The notes under the pieces: model-generated
Databases searched by the model: none
The model's input: the letters and a program-made list of their open reading frames with translations, nothing else
Told to the model about the DNA's origin: nothing
Part shown: positions 8,544 through 17,817 of the stretch, piece by piece
Position numbering within the stretch: position 1 is the first letter of the stretch
Layout: the number at the start of each line of letters is the position of its first letter
Translations under genes and position numbers: made by a program
Assembly: GCF_003634215.1 (NCBI RefSeq)
Contig: NZ_RBWX01000007.1
Span: 1,226,945 to 1,290,944 of the forward strand
DNA length: 64,000 bases
Direction: 5' to 3'
Origin: Sphingosinicella microcystinivorans
Lineage (GTDB): Bacteria; Pseudomonadota; Alphaproteobacteria; Sphingomonadales; Sphingomonadaceae

Positions 8544-8572
8544 TCTATGTGGGAAGCGGCCGGCTTTGTCCA
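8544..8572 (-). promoter_or_regulatory. Probable promoter of the leuL-leuA transcript
   Basis: Reading the minus strand: TGGACA (8567-8572), 17 bases, CATAGA (8544-8549). The -35 has one mismatch to TTGACA and the -10 is weak. The predicted start falls at about the leader ATG (8534). Confidence 0.5.
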
Positions 8573-8585
8573 GCCCCGAACGGCG

Positions 8586-8864
8586 TCAGATGACGTTCGC
8601 GGGCAGCGGCACCTTGTGGTTCGCACTGGCGGATGCGGGCTTGAGTTCACTCATCACGCATTCGAGTTCGATATCAATGGGGCCCTCGATTTGCGCCATC
8701 GCATCCGCATCGAGGATGGCGCCGTCGATGTCCACCGCCCAGCAGCGACCTTCGAGATCGGAGAGAAGCGCCGCGACCTCCGATCCGTTTTCCACGGGTT
8801 CGGCAGCGACGGGCGCGGCCGCCAGAAGGGTTGCCAAGGCTGCGATGCCATACCGAACGATCAT
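8586..8864 (-). CDS. Small secreted/periplasmic protein, unknown function
   Basis: About 92 residues with a signal peptide (YGIAALATLLAAAPVAAEP). The mature part is acidic, with two cysteines in GRCWAVDID ... IDIELECVMSELK that could form a disulfide. I do not recognise the family. The start at 8864 is preferred because GGAGAGGA lies eight bases upstream; in-frame ATGs further upstream would bury the signal peptide in a longer N-terminus. The gene ends 14 bases before the -35 region of the leuL-leuA promoter, on the same strand, and no terminator is visible between them, so some read-through into leuA is conceivable. Confidence 0.55.
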   Translation of the reverse strand: MIVRYGIAALATLLAAAPVAAEPVENGSEVAALLSDLEGRCWAVDIDGAILDADAMAQIEGPIDIELECVMSELKPASASANHKVPLPANVI

Positions 8865-9011
8865 TGCCGGTGTCCTCTCCATCATTTCACAGAAGATCAA
8901 ATGCAAAAGTGGTGCCAGCGTTCCCACAGCCTACGCGATCAGCGGCTTCGATGGTTAAGGCGTGGGACACCGATATCGAACTGTAAAAACCAGCGACAAT
9001 CGCTTGTTGAG

Positions 9012-9042
9012 AAAAAGAAAAAGGGCGGCCCGAAGACCGCCC
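9012..9042 (-). terminator. Rho-independent terminator downstream of the PEP-CTERM gene
   Basis: On the minus strand GGGCGGTC, loop TTCG, GGCCGCCC (9023-9042), followed by TTTTTCTTTTT (9012-9022). It lies 24 bases past the stop at 9066. Confidence 0.88.
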
Positions 9043-9065
9043 ATTCCACCCGGTAGGGAAGCCGT

Positions 9066-9734
9066 TCAGGCCTTGCGACGACGTGCGGCGGCAAGGCCGA
9101 TCGCGCCGAGACCGAAGAGGGCGAGCGCGCCCGGTTCCGGCACATCGGTGATCGGCTTGTAAGCCAGCGCAACGTTATCGAACTCGAACGAATAGCCCGA
9201 GCTGGAGGCGACCACCTTGTTGAAGGCCGTGTCCGAATTGATGTTCACATAATAGGTGCCGGCAGCACCCTGATCGCCGTTCGCGACCGCTGCGACATCG
9301 GACCCCGAGTAGGTGAACAGCAGCATGTCGCCAGCATAGAAGGCAAGGGTGTTGTAGGCATCGACCGATCCCCACAGGATGCCGAAATACTGGTGATTGT
9401 CACCCAGTTCGAGCGTGACGCGGCCGATGCCGGTCGTCAGGTACTGGGTGACATCCTTGCCATCCGCCTGCGCGTTGCCGAACGGTGTGCCGTTGCCGCC
9501 CGAAACGAAGGGCGCGGCATACTTGCCGCTGACGTTGGGAAGCGATGCGGTGCCCGCATCCGTGCCCGAGAAAGAGACGGTGATACCGCTCGCGGTGGTG
9601 CCGCCGGGGCCGATCGCGTCGAAGCTCTCGTACACGTTGGCGCCGACGGGAACGCCGCCTACCGACGACGAAATCACAGCAGCCGACGCGCTGGTGGAAG
9701 CGAGCATGGCGGCGAAAGCGATAGCATACTTCAT
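9066..9734 (-). CDS. PEP-CTERM sorting domain protein
   Basis: A 222-residue exported protein: signal peptide (FAAMLASTSASAAV), a Gly/Ser/Thr/Ala-rich beta-sandwich-like body, and a C-terminal PEP-CTERM tail made of VPEPG, a hydrophobic helix (ALALFGLGAIGLAAA) and RRRKA. Such tails are recognised by the membrane sorting protease exosortase (EpsH/XrtA type) and are associated with exopolysaccharide-producing bacteria. The exosortase gene is not in this window. AGAGGA precedes the ATG. Upstream is a GG-N10-GC element at 9773-9789 resembling a sigma-54 promoter, which has been linked to PEP-CTERM genes in other proteobacteria. A strong terminator follows. Molecular role unknown; a surface or matrix protein is the family expectation. 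Confidence 0.88.
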   Translation of the reverse strand: MKYAIAFAAMLASTSASAAVISSSVGGVPVGANVYESFDAIGPGGTTASGITVSFSGTDAGTASLPNVSGKYAAPFVSGGNGTPFGNAQADGKDVTQYLTTGIGRVTLELGDNHQYFGILWGSVDAYNTLAFYAGDMLLFTYSGSDVAAVANGDQGAAGTYYVNINSDTAFNKVVASSSGYSFEFDNVALAYKPITDVPEPGALALFGLGAIGLAAARRRKA

Positions 9735-9772
9735 GACATTATCCTCTGATCAAACCGTGTTCGGTCCGACTT

Positions 9773-9789
9773 CTGCAGGGATGATGCCA
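9773..9789 (-). promoter_or_regulatory. Sigma-54-like promoter element upstream of the PEP-CTERM gene
   Basis: The minus strand reads TGGCATCATCCCTGCAG, that is GG and GC separated by exactly ten bases, with TGGCA and TGCA matching the -24/-12 consensus. The GC lies about 40 bases from the ATG at 9734. Single occurrence, not tested. Confidence 0.42.
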
Positions 9790-9882
9790 GAATCGAGGGA
9801 GCCCACTTTTGCAGGATAGACGATAGTTAACAGGGCGTTAGCTATAATTGTTATGTAAGTTTGCCCGACACGCAGCCCGCGT

Positions 9883-10488
9883 TCAGGGGCGGCGTTCGAA
9901 AGCGGCGGTGATGTGCAGGCTGACCTCGTCGCCGAGCACGGGCAGCGCATAGGTGATGCCATAGTCGCTGCGCTTGATGGTGGCGCTCGCTTCAAAGCCC
10001 ACGGTTTCGATCTTGCTCATCGGATTGGGGCCTGTGCCGGTGAAGCGCGCATCGAGCACCACGGGCTTCGTGATACCTTTGATCGTGAGGTCGCCGGCGA
10101 TCTTGGCCTTGAGGCCATCGACGACGACGCCCGTCGATTTGAACGTGGCGGTCGGGAACTTCGCGGTGTCGAAGAAGTCGGCGCTCTTGAGGTGCGCGTT
10201 CAGTTTTTCGCTCGTTGTCGTCACCTTGTCGACGGGGATGGTCAGCGAAACGCTCGCAGCCTCCGGCTTTGCCGGGTCCAGCGTCAGCGTGCCCGTAGGG
10301 TTGCCGAAGATGCCGTAATAAACGTTGAAGCCGAGGTGGTTGATGCCCCACGCGATTTGCGTGTGATCGGTATCGACGGTGTAGGTGCCGGCGGCGACCT
10401 TCGCGGCGGCCTCCGCGCCCGGCTGGCCCTGCGCAAGCGCTGGGGCGGCAAAGCCGAGAAGGGCAAGAGCGACGAACTGGGCTTTCAT
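9883..10488 (-). CDS. YceI-family periplasmic lipid-binding protein
   Basis: A 201-residue protein with a signal peptide (FVALALLGFAAPALAQ) and a YceI lipocalin-like beta barrel. The family features are YTVDTDHTQIAWGINHLGFN, SADFFDTAKFPTATFKSTG, the LTIKGITKPVVLDARF block, and FEASATIKRSDYGITY near the C-terminus. YceI proteins bind polyisoprenoid or other long-chain lipids in the periplasm. The gene lies 85 bases downstream of ilvC on the same strand; it may be read from the ilv transcript, but nothing in the protein suggests a role in amino acid synthesis. A CCTGTCA/TGACAGG inverted repeat (10545-10571) in the gap lacks a T run and is not a convincing terminator. Confidence 0.92.
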   Translation of the reverse strand: MKAQFVALALLGFAAPALAQGQPGAEAAAKVAAGTYTVDTDHTQIAWGINHLGFNVYYGIFGNPTGTLTLDPAKPEAASVSLTIPVDKVTTTSEKLNAHLKSADFFDTAKFPTATFKSTGVVVDGLKAKIAGDLTIKGITKPVVLDARFTGTGPNPMSKIETVGFEASATIKRSDYGITYALPVLGDEVSLHITAAFERRP

Positions 10489-10573
10489 GGCGGGGGCTCC
10501 TGAAACGGGAAACGGCGCCCGCAGCCTGTGCCGCGCGCGCCGTTCCTGTCAACCGAAGCTATCGTGACAGGGG

Positions 10574-11641
<1,068 letters not shown>

Positions 11642-12154
11642 TCAGCTCGGGTCCTTGCCGCGCGAGATGGCGACGACGCCGCCGCGCGCAACCTCGACAA
11701 GGCCGACCTCGCGCATCAGCGCGATGAACGTGTTGACCTTCTCGGTGGACCCGGTGATTTCGAAGATGAAGCTCTCGATCGTCGCATCGACGACGCGCGC
11801 ACGGTAGATGTCGGCCAAGCGCATCGCCTCGAGGCGCTTGTCGCCGCCGCCCGTGACCTTGAGCAGCGCCATCTCGCGTTCGACGTGCGGCCCAAGCTCG
11901 GTGAGGTCGCTCACCTTGTGAACCGTTACAAGCCGGTCGAGCTGCGCCTCGATCTGATCGATCACCTCCTGGGAGCCGGAGGTGACGATGGTGATGCGGC
12001 TGACATCGTGCGTTTCCGTGATGTCCGCCACGGTCAGGCTCTCGATGTTGTAGCCGCGCGCGGAGAACAGGCCGACGATCTTCGCAAGAACGCCGGACTC
12101 GTTATCGACGGTGATGGCGAGCGTGTGCCGCCGAATGGGGCCGAGATCACGCAT
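11642..12154 (-). CDS. ilvH: Acetolactate synthase small (regulatory) subunit
   Basis: A 170-residue regulatory subunit that confers valine feedback on the IlvB catalytic subunit. The N-terminal ACT domain starts HTLAITVDNESGVLAKIVGLFSARGYNIESLTV, the usual IlvH/IlvN ligand-binding strand-helix pattern. The C-terminal ALS_ss domain includes ADIYRARVVDATIESFIFEI. The ATG shares one base with the ilvB stop, indicating translational coupling and therefore matched subunit amounts. Complete relative to typical IlvH (about 160-170 residues). Confidence 0.97.
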   Translation of the reverse strand: MRDLGPIRRHTLAITVDNESGVLAKIVGLFSARGYNIESLTVADITETHDVSRITIVTSGSQEVIDQIEAQLDRLVTVHKVSDLTELGPHVEREMALLKVTGGGDKRLEAMRLADIYRARVVDATIESFIFEITGSTEKVNTFIALMREVGLVEVARGGVVAISRGKDPS

Positions 12155-13905
12155 CAGACGAGCGCCTGCGCGTCTTCATCAAGCTCGCCCTTCACGTCGG
12201 ACGGGTTCAGGAGCATTTCCGTGTGGGCGGCGCCGGACGGGATCATGGGGAAGCAGTTCTCCAGCTTTGCGACGCGGCAATCGACGAAAACCGGGCCGTC
12301 GTAGGCGATCATTTCGGCGATGCCGGCGTCGAGACCGTCGACATCGTCGATGCGGATGCCCTTCCAGCCATAGGCTTCGGCAAGCTTCACGAAATCGGGA
12401 AGCGCCTGGCTGTAGCTTTCGGCATAGCGGCTCTCGTACGTGAGCTGCTGCCACTGGCGCACCATGCCCATGTATTCGTTGTTGAGCACGAAAACCTTCA
12501 CCGGCAGGCGGTACTGCACAGCGGTGGACATCTCCTGGATGTTCATCAGGATCGAAGCCTCACCCGCAATATCGATGACGAGCGACCGGGGATTGCCGAG
12601 CTGTGCGCCGATCGCGGCGGGAAGGCCGTAGCCCATCGTGCCGAGCCCACCCGAAGTGAGCCACTTGCGCGGCCCTTCGAAATGGAAGTGCTGCGCAGCC
12701 CACATCTGGTGTTGGCCGACTTCGGTGGTGATGATCGGCGCCTTGGCTTTGGTCGCCTCGTAAAGGCGCTCGATGGCGTATTGCGGCAGGATTTCCTTGC
12801 CGGTCTGCCGGAAGCCGAGGCTGTCCTTCTTGCGCCAGGCATCGATCTTCGCGAACCATGCCTTCTGGTCCACGGCCTTGTGAGCGCGCGCCTTCCAGAT
12901 CTTGAGCATGTCTTCGAGGACGTGGCCGACATCGCCGACGATGCCAAGGTCCGCCTTCACGTTCTTGTTGATCGAGGAGCGGTCGATATCGATGTGGATC
13001 TTCTTCGAATTCGGCGAGAAGGCATCGAGGCGCCCGGTCACGCGATCGTCGAAGCGCGCACCGATGCACAGCATCAGGTCGCACTCGTTCATCGCCATGT
13101 TGGCTTCGTATGTGCCGTGCATGCCGAGCATGCCGAGCCATTGCGGCGAGGCGGCAGGGAAGGCGCCGAGGCCCATCAGGGTCGACGTCACGGGCGCGCC
13201 GGTGACGCGGGCCAGCTCGCGCAGCAGCTGAGAGGCGCCGTTACCTGAATTGATGACACCGCCGCCCGTGTAGAGGATGGGACGCTCGGCCCTCGCCAGC
13301 ATCTCGACGGCGGCTTCGATGTCCTTCAGCTCGCCCTTCAGCTGCAGTTTGTAGCCGTTGTGCAGCGCCGAGCGCTTGCGATAGCCGGCGCGCGCGACCT
13401 GGACGTCCTTCGGGATGTCGATGACAACGGGGCCGGGGCGGCCCGAGGTGGCGATGTGGAACGCTTCGTGGACGATGTCCGCCAGACGCTCCGGGTCTTT
13501 CACCAGATAATTGTGCTTGGAGCAGTGGCGCGTGATGCCGACCGTGTCGCACTCCTGGAAGGCGTCCGACCCGATGAGGTGCGTTGCGACCTGACCGGTG
13601 AGGACGACGACCGGGATGGAATCGAGCAGCGCATCGGTGATGCCGGTGACGGCGTTGGTCGCGCCGGGGCCCGAAGTGACGAGCACGACGCCCGGCTTGC
13701 CGGTCGAGCGCGCATAACCCTCGGCCGCATGAACGGCGGCCTGCTCGTGGCGGACGAGGATGTGCTTGATCACCGTCTGTTGGAACAGTGCATCATAGAT
13801 CGGCAGCACCGCGCCGCCCGGATAGCCGAAAACGGTATCGACGCCGAGCTCTGTCAGCGCCTGGATGAGATTTTCCGCTCCGGTTTTCTGTTCGTTCACA
13901 GCCAT
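12154..13905 (-). CDS. ilvB: Acetolactate synthase large (catalytic) subunit
   Basis: ThDP-dependent enzyme joining pyruvate with pyruvate or 2-oxobutyrate, the first common step of branched-chain amino acid synthesis. The 583-residue protein has the N-terminal PYR domain with the catalytic Glu in ILVRHEQAAVHAAEGYAR, the central FAD-binding/TH3 domain (LYTGGGVINSGNGASQL), and the C-terminal PP domain with the ThDP/Mg motif (VIDIAGEASILMNIQEMST; the usual GDGSF-type start reads GEASI). AAGGAA precedes the ATG. It heads the ilvB-ilvH-ilvC group. A possible promoter TTGCCC-N17-TACATG lies at 13928-13956; no leucine-, valine- or isoleucine-rich leader ORF is visible in front of it, in contrast to leuA. 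Confidence 0.97.
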   Translation of the reverse strand: MAVNEQKTGAENLIQALTELGVDTVFGYPGGAVLPIYDALFQQTVIKHILVRHEQAAVHAAEGYARSTGKPGVVLVTSGPGATNAVTGITDALLDSIPVVVLTGQVATHLIGSDAFQECDTVGITRHCSKHNYLVKDPERLADIVHEAFHIATSGRPGPVVIDIPKDVQVARAGYRKRSALHNGYKLQLKGELKDIEAAVEMLARAERPILYTGGGVINSGNGASQLLRELARVTGAPVTSTLMGLGAFPAASPQWLGMLGMHGTYEANMAMNECDLMLCIGARFDDRVTGRLDAFSPNSKKIHIDIDRSSINKNVKADLGIVGDVGHVLEDMLKIWKARAHKAVDQKAWFAKIDAWRKKDSLGFRQTGKEILPQYAIERLYEATKAKAPIITTEVGQHQMWAAQHFHFEGPRKWLTSGGLGTMGYGLPAAIGAQLGNPRSLVIDIAGEASILMNIQEMSTAVQYRLPVKVFVLNNEYMGMVRQWQQLTYESRYAESYSQALPDFVKLAEAYGWKGIRIDDVDGLDAGIAEMIAYDGPVFVDCRVAKLENCFPMIPSGAAHTEMLLNPSDVKGELDEDAQALV

Positions 13906-13927
13906 GGTTTCCTTGATTCGGCCCGCG

Positions 13928-13956
13928 CATGTACGAGATTAAAACGTTCAGGGCAA
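13928..13956 (-). promoter_or_regulatory. Possible promoter of ilvB-ilvH-ilvC
   Basis: The minus strand reads TTGCCC (13951-13956), 17 bases, TACATG (13928-13933), about 22 bases before the ilvB ATG. Both hexamers are imperfect. The rest of the 102-base gap to the divergent kinase gene is AT-rich and may hold a second promoter; no leader peptide is visible. Confidence 0.35.
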
Positions 13957-14007
13957 CCCCACCTCTTGTAATATTCGTACAATTTGAATTTTAATAACGC
14001 ATGATAG

Positions 14008-16098
14008 ATGCAAAAACGATATTGTGCTTTGAGGGTCTCGCGTTCGATCGCCAAGTTCGGCAAGATGGTCCTGATGGAAGACGCTAACGTTTCCACCGGG
14101 TTCGAGGATAGCCGTGCCGGGACCAGGACCTGGCATTTCGTTGTCGGAGTCTTTGCGCTGCTTGCCGCACTCATCGGCATCGGTGCGATTTCGTTCGCCG
14201 CGTTTCAGCGCGCGGTCGACATCGAACGCACGCGCACCGAAGCCGTAGCCCGCACCAGCGAGGGTTTCGAAAGCCTTGTCGCGGCAGAGCGGGTGATCAA
14301 CGCGCTGCAGGAGGCGGAACGCAGCCAGCGCGGCTTTGTGCTCACAGAGAACCCGGTGTTCCTTGAACCCTACGAAGCCGCGATCGCGCGCAGTTCGTCG
14401 GTTCTCGATGAGCTTCAGCGACGGATCGGTGAGGGCGACGAGCGGCAGACGGCGCGCTTCGTCGTCTTGCGCCGCCTCATCACGCTCAAGCTGGAGGAGA
14501 TGGCGCGCTCGGTCGAAATGACCAGACGGGGCCGCATGGAGGCGGCGCGGATCGATGTCGCCTCAGGGTATGGCCGTCGCCTGATGGACGAAATTCAGGC
14601 GATGATGAACGAGATTGTCGAGGAGCAGCGGGCCGTCCTCGACCGGCGGCAACAGGAGGTCGTGAAGCGCGACCACCTCGGCGCGCAGTCGCTCTACCGG
14701 CTCGCGGCGCTCGGCGTTGCGCTGCTGGTGGCGGCGCTCATCTCCATGATCGCGCTCGCTTACATGGTCTACCGCACCAAGCTGGCGCTGGAGCGCGAGG
14801 AGGCGGGCGAGATCCGGCGCAATGTGCTGGAGGCGGCGGTTGCGGCGCGCACGCACGAACTGACACAGGCGAACGTCGCGCTGCGCGCAGAAATCGCGTC
14901 GCGCGAAGCGGCGGAAAACCGTTTGCGGCAGGCGCAGCGGATGGAGGCCGTCGGCCAGCTCACCGGCGGTATCGCGCATGACTTCAACAATATGCTCGCC
15001 GTCATCATCAGCAGCCTCGACCTTCTGAAACGGCGGATCAGCGCGGATGATGCGCGCGTCGTGAAGCTGATCGACAATGCGCGCGAAGGTGCGAACCGCG
15101 CCGCGTCGCTCACCGCGCGGCTGCTCGCGTTCTCGCGGCGCCAATCGCTCAACCCGCAGACGGTCGACGTCAACACGCTGATGACGGGCGTCGTCGAACT
15201 GATCGGCCGCACGCTCGGCGAACGGATCAGCGTCGAAACCAAATTCGGAGACAATATTCCCCCGGTGTTCGTCGATCCCGGCGAACTCGAAAACGTGATC
15301 ATCAACCTTGCCGCCAATGCGCGCGACGCCATGCCCGATGGCGGCGCACTCACGATCGAAACGAAGCGCTACGTGCCGGATGGCGAGCCGCTGTCCGAGG
15401 GCGAGGCGGCGAGCGCCTATGCGCTGATCAGCGTTACCGATACGGGGCAGGGTATGCCGCCGGAGGTCGCCGAGCGCGTATTCGAACCCTTCTTCACGAC
15501 AAAGGCGGTCGGCAAGGGCACCGGCCTCGGGCTCAGCCAGGTCCATGGCTTCGTGCATCAGTCCGGCGGTCATATCTCGCTCGAATCCACACCGGGTGAA
15601 GGCACACGCGTCGATATCTATCTGCCGGTGCAGATCATCGGGCGGGTTGTTTCATCCGCCCCGCGCGCCGAAGGGCCGCTTGCGCGCGGCAGCGCGGAAG
15701 AAACCATCCTCGTGGTGGAAGACGAAGACCATCTCCGCATGGTGACGGTCGAGAACCTGCGCGAGCTCGGGTACACGGTGCGCCATGCCGAAAACGGCAA
15801 GGAAGCGCTTGAAATCCTCGACGAGCATCCCGGTATCCGGCTGCTGTTCACCGACATCGTGATGCCCGGTATGTACGGCGACGAGTTGGCACGCGAGGCG
15901 CTTTCGCGCTGGCCCGATCTCGGCATTCTCTACACCAGCGGTTTTGCCCGCACGGGCGTTGACGGCGAGCCGCTCGATCCGCCGGCCGAGACCGTGCGCA
16001 AACCCTATACGATGGAAGGCCTCGCCCAAAAGGTGCGCGAAAGCCTCGATCACGCGTCTAGGGTTGAAGCCGCGGCCAGTCCGGCGTCTGGTTCCTGA
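14008..16098 (+). CDS. Hybrid sensor histidine kinase with CHASE3 and receiver domains
   Basis: A membrane kinase of up to 696 residues. TM1 lies near 42-65 ([20 protein letters not shown]). It is followed by a CHASE3-like periplasmic helical sensor containing [20 protein letters not shown], then TM2 near 233-255 and a coiled coil. The HisKA domain has the phosphoacceptor His in [15 protein letters not shown], and the HATPase domain has [20 protein letters not shown] and GKGTGLGLS. The receiver domain (from ~568) carries VVEDED, the phospho-Asp in [13 protein letters not shown], and the RKPY lysine region. This is the FixL/CckA-like kinase class used in phosphorelays; signal and partner are unknown. 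The start is uncertain: 14008, 14065 and 14074 are in frame and none has a good ribosome-binding site. The 3' end overlaps the convergent miaA by 41 bases. Confidence 0.9.
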   Translation: MQKRYCALRVSRSIAKFGKMVLMEDANVSTGFEDSRAGTRTWHFVVGVFALLAALIGIGAISFAAFQRAVDIERTRTEAVARTSEGFESLVAAERVINALQEAERSQRGFVLTENPVFLEPYEAAIARSSSVLDELQRRIGEGDERQTARFVVLRRLITLKLEEMARSVEMTRRGRMEAARIDVASGYGRRLMDEIQAMMNEIVEEQRAVLDRRQQEVVKRDHLGAQSLYRLAALGVALLVAALISMIALAYMVYRTKLALEREEAGEIRRNVLEAAVAARTHELTQANVALRAEIASREAAENRLRQAQRMEAVGQLTGGIAHDFNNMLAVIISSLDLLKRRISADDARVVKLIDNAREGANRAASLTARLLAFSRRQSLNPQTVDVNTLMTGVVELIGRTLGERISVETKFGDNIPPVFVDPGELENVIINLAANARDAMPDGGALTIETKRYVPDGEPLSEGEAASAYALISVTDTGQGMPPEVAERVFEPFFTTKAVGKGTGLGLSQVHGFVHQSGGHISLESTPGEGTRVDIYLPVQIIGRVVSSAPRAEGPLARGSAEETILVVEDEDHLRMVTVENLRELGYTVRHAENGKEALEILDEHPGIRLLFTDIVMPGMYGDELAREALSRWPDLGILYTSGFARTGVDGEPLDPPAETVRKPYTMEGLAQKVRESLDHASRVEAAASPASGS

Positions 16099-16933
16099 AC
16101 CACGTAAGCTGGCGCTTCGCATAGCGCCGCGTATCGAGCTTTGCGCGCAGGATCGCAGCTTCCAGCGTGGATTCACCCCTGAGATGCGCGATGAGCGGCG
16201 GGACACCGATCGCCTTCATCACCGGAAGCGCCGCGTCCAGAGACATTGCGAGCAGCCGCTCGGCCTCATCGAGACCGCCGTCCGCCAGCATCATATCGAA
16301 GCGCGTGTCGCAGCGCCGTCCGAGCTCCTCGCGGTCGATCTCGACGACCGCGGGCTCAAGCACCACCGTGCCGAGCAGCCCGCCCGAAAGCTGCGCTTGA
16401 TGATCGGCGAGTGAAGCGCCCGTGCTGCGCATCACTTCCAGCGCGCGCGCCATGCGCTGGGTGTCGTTAGGATGGAGCCGGGCGGCCATCGCCGGGTCCT
16501 CGCGCGCGAGCGCTTCAGCGAGCGCTGCGGTATCGAGTGCGCGGACCACGGCGCGGACGTCTGGGTCGATCTCGGGCACCGGGGCGATGCCGTGGAGCAG
16601 CGTGCGCAGATAAAGGCCGGTGCCGCCGACGAGAATCGGCAGCAGACCCTGTTCGTGCGCGCGTGCGATTTCGCGCCGCGCCAGATCGGCCCACGCGGCG
16701 GCACCGAGCGGAGATTCGGCATCCAGAAATCCATAGAGCCGGTGCGGTGCCCGCGCGGTCTCAACAGAGGAGGGGCGGGCGGAAAGCACACTGAGGTCGC
16801 TGTAACACTGGCTCGCATCCGCATTGATGATGACACCGCGCCGCGTTTCCGCCATGCGCAGCGCGAACGCCGACTTGCCGCTGGCAGTCGGTCCTGCAAT
16901 GACCGCCAGCGGCGGCAAGGAAGGCGAGGTCAT
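16058..16933 (-). CDS. miaA: tRNA dimethylallyltransferase
   Basis: MiaA transfers a dimethylallyl group to N6 of A37 in tRNAs reading UNN codons. The 291-residue protein begins MTSPSLPPLAVIAGPTASGK, giving the P-loop GPTASGKS, followed by INADASQCYSDL (the substrate DxxQ region), ILVGGTGLYLRTLL, and a C-terminal [14 protein letters not shown] segment characteristic of the family. I place the start at 16933, where the ATG shares the palindrome CATG with the start of the divergent serB; a longer in-frame extension upstream would run antisense through serB and is not family-like. No clear ribosome-binding site is seen. The 3' end overlaps the histidine-kinase gene by 41 bases. Confidence 0.95.
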   Translation of the reverse strand: MTSPSLPPLAVIAGPTASGKSAFALRMAETRRGVIINADASQCYSDLSVLSARPSSVETARAPHRLYGFLDAESPLGAAAWADLARREIARAHEQGLLPILVGGTGLYLRTLLHGIAPVPEIDPDVRAVVRALDTAALAEALAREDPAMAARLHPNDTQRMARALEVMRSTGASLADHQAQLSGGLLGTVVLEPAVVEIDREELGRRCDTRFDMMLADGGLDEAERLLAMSLDAALPVMKAIGVPPLIAHLRGESTLEAAILRAKLDTRRYAKRQLTWFRNQTPDWPRLQP

Positions 16934-17813
16934 GAAGCTTGTTACAATCGTCGGATCGGAGCGTCTATCCGCGGGCGATGTGAGCGCGGCGCGCGATGCC
17001 GCTGCCGCTGCCGGCATGGACGCAGGGGCAGCGCGCTGGACGGAAGCCGACGCGGTCGCCGAGTTTTCGGGAACCGGTCCCGCCGCAGCCGTGCGTGATG
17101 CGGTTGAGGTTGCGGTTCCGCACGCCGACGTCATCGTGCAGACGGCGGCGGAGCGAAAACGGCGGCTTTTTATTGCCGACATGGATTCGACGATGATCAC
17201 AGTCGAGTGCATCGACGAACTTGCCGATTACGCAGGCCTGAAGGCCGAAATCAGTGCCGTGACCGAGGCGGCAATGCGTGGAGAGATCGACTTTATCGGC
17301 GCGCTCGAAGGCCGCGTTGCGCTGCTGGCCCAGCTTCCGGTGTCTGCCATAGACGCCTGCCTGCGCGACCGCGTGCGCCTGTCGCCGGGTGCGCAGACGC
17401 TGGTGCGAACCCTGCGCCGGCACGGCGTCTACACGCTGCTCGTCTCGGGCGGCTTCACGCGCTTTACAGGCCCTGTCGCGGAGATGATCGGCTTTGACGA
17501 GGCGCGCGCCAACGTGCTTGAAACGCACGGGGATGTGCTGACGGGCAAGGTCGTGCCGCCGATCGTGGACGCGAACGCCAAACGTGAAGCGCTGACCGGC
17601 GCGGCGCAGGAGCGAGGTATCGCACTCGCCGAGACGATCGCGATCGGCGACGGCGCCAACGATCTGCTGATGGTGGAAAAAGCGGGCCTTGGTGTTGCCT
17701 ATCACGCCAAGCCGAAGCTTGCCGACGCGGCGGACATGCGGATTCGCCGCGGCGATCTCACCGTACTTCTGCACGCGCTCGGCATTCCGCGCGCGGACTG
17801 GGTCGCCGGCTGA
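16932..17813 (+). CDS. serB: Phosphoserine phosphatase
   Basis: Final step of serine synthesis, a HAD-superfamily phosphatase. The 293-residue protein has an N-terminal ACT-like domain of ~75 residues and then the HAD core: motif I FIADMDSTMITVECIDELAD (nucleophile and acid Asp), the substrate-binding Arg/Glu region MRGEIDFIGALEGRVALL, motif II in TLLVSGGFTRFTG, and motif III/IV IAIGDGANDLLMVEKAGLG. The ATG at 16932 is preceded by GGAAGGCGAGG, entirely inside the divergent miaA coding region. It converges on a methyltransferase-like gene four bases past its stop. Confidence 0.97.
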   Translation: MKLVTIVGSERLSAGDVSAARDAAAAAGMDAGAARWTEADAVAEFSGTGPAAAVRDAVEVAVPHADVIVQTAAERKRRLFIADMDSTMITVECIDELADYAGLKAEISAVTEAAMRGEIDFIGALEGRVALLAQLPVSAIDACLRDRVRLSPGAQTLVRTLRRHGVYTLLVSGGFTRFTGPVAEMIGFDEARANVLETHGDVLTGKVVPPIVDANAKREALTGAAQERGIALAETIAIGDGANDLLMVEKAGLGVAYHAKPKLADAADMRIRRGDLTVLLHALGIPRADWVAG

Positions 17814-17817
17814 ACGC

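Noticed and set aside
10545-10571. Inverted repeat CCTGTCA/TGACAGG downstream of ilvC as a terminator
   Set aside because: Loop of 13 bases and no T run on the minus strand.
13906-14007. Possible Ile/Leu/Val leader peptide in front of ilvB
   Set aside because: All minus-strand ATG frames in the gap were read; none gives a branched-chain-rich peptide and no terminator/antiterminator pair is present.
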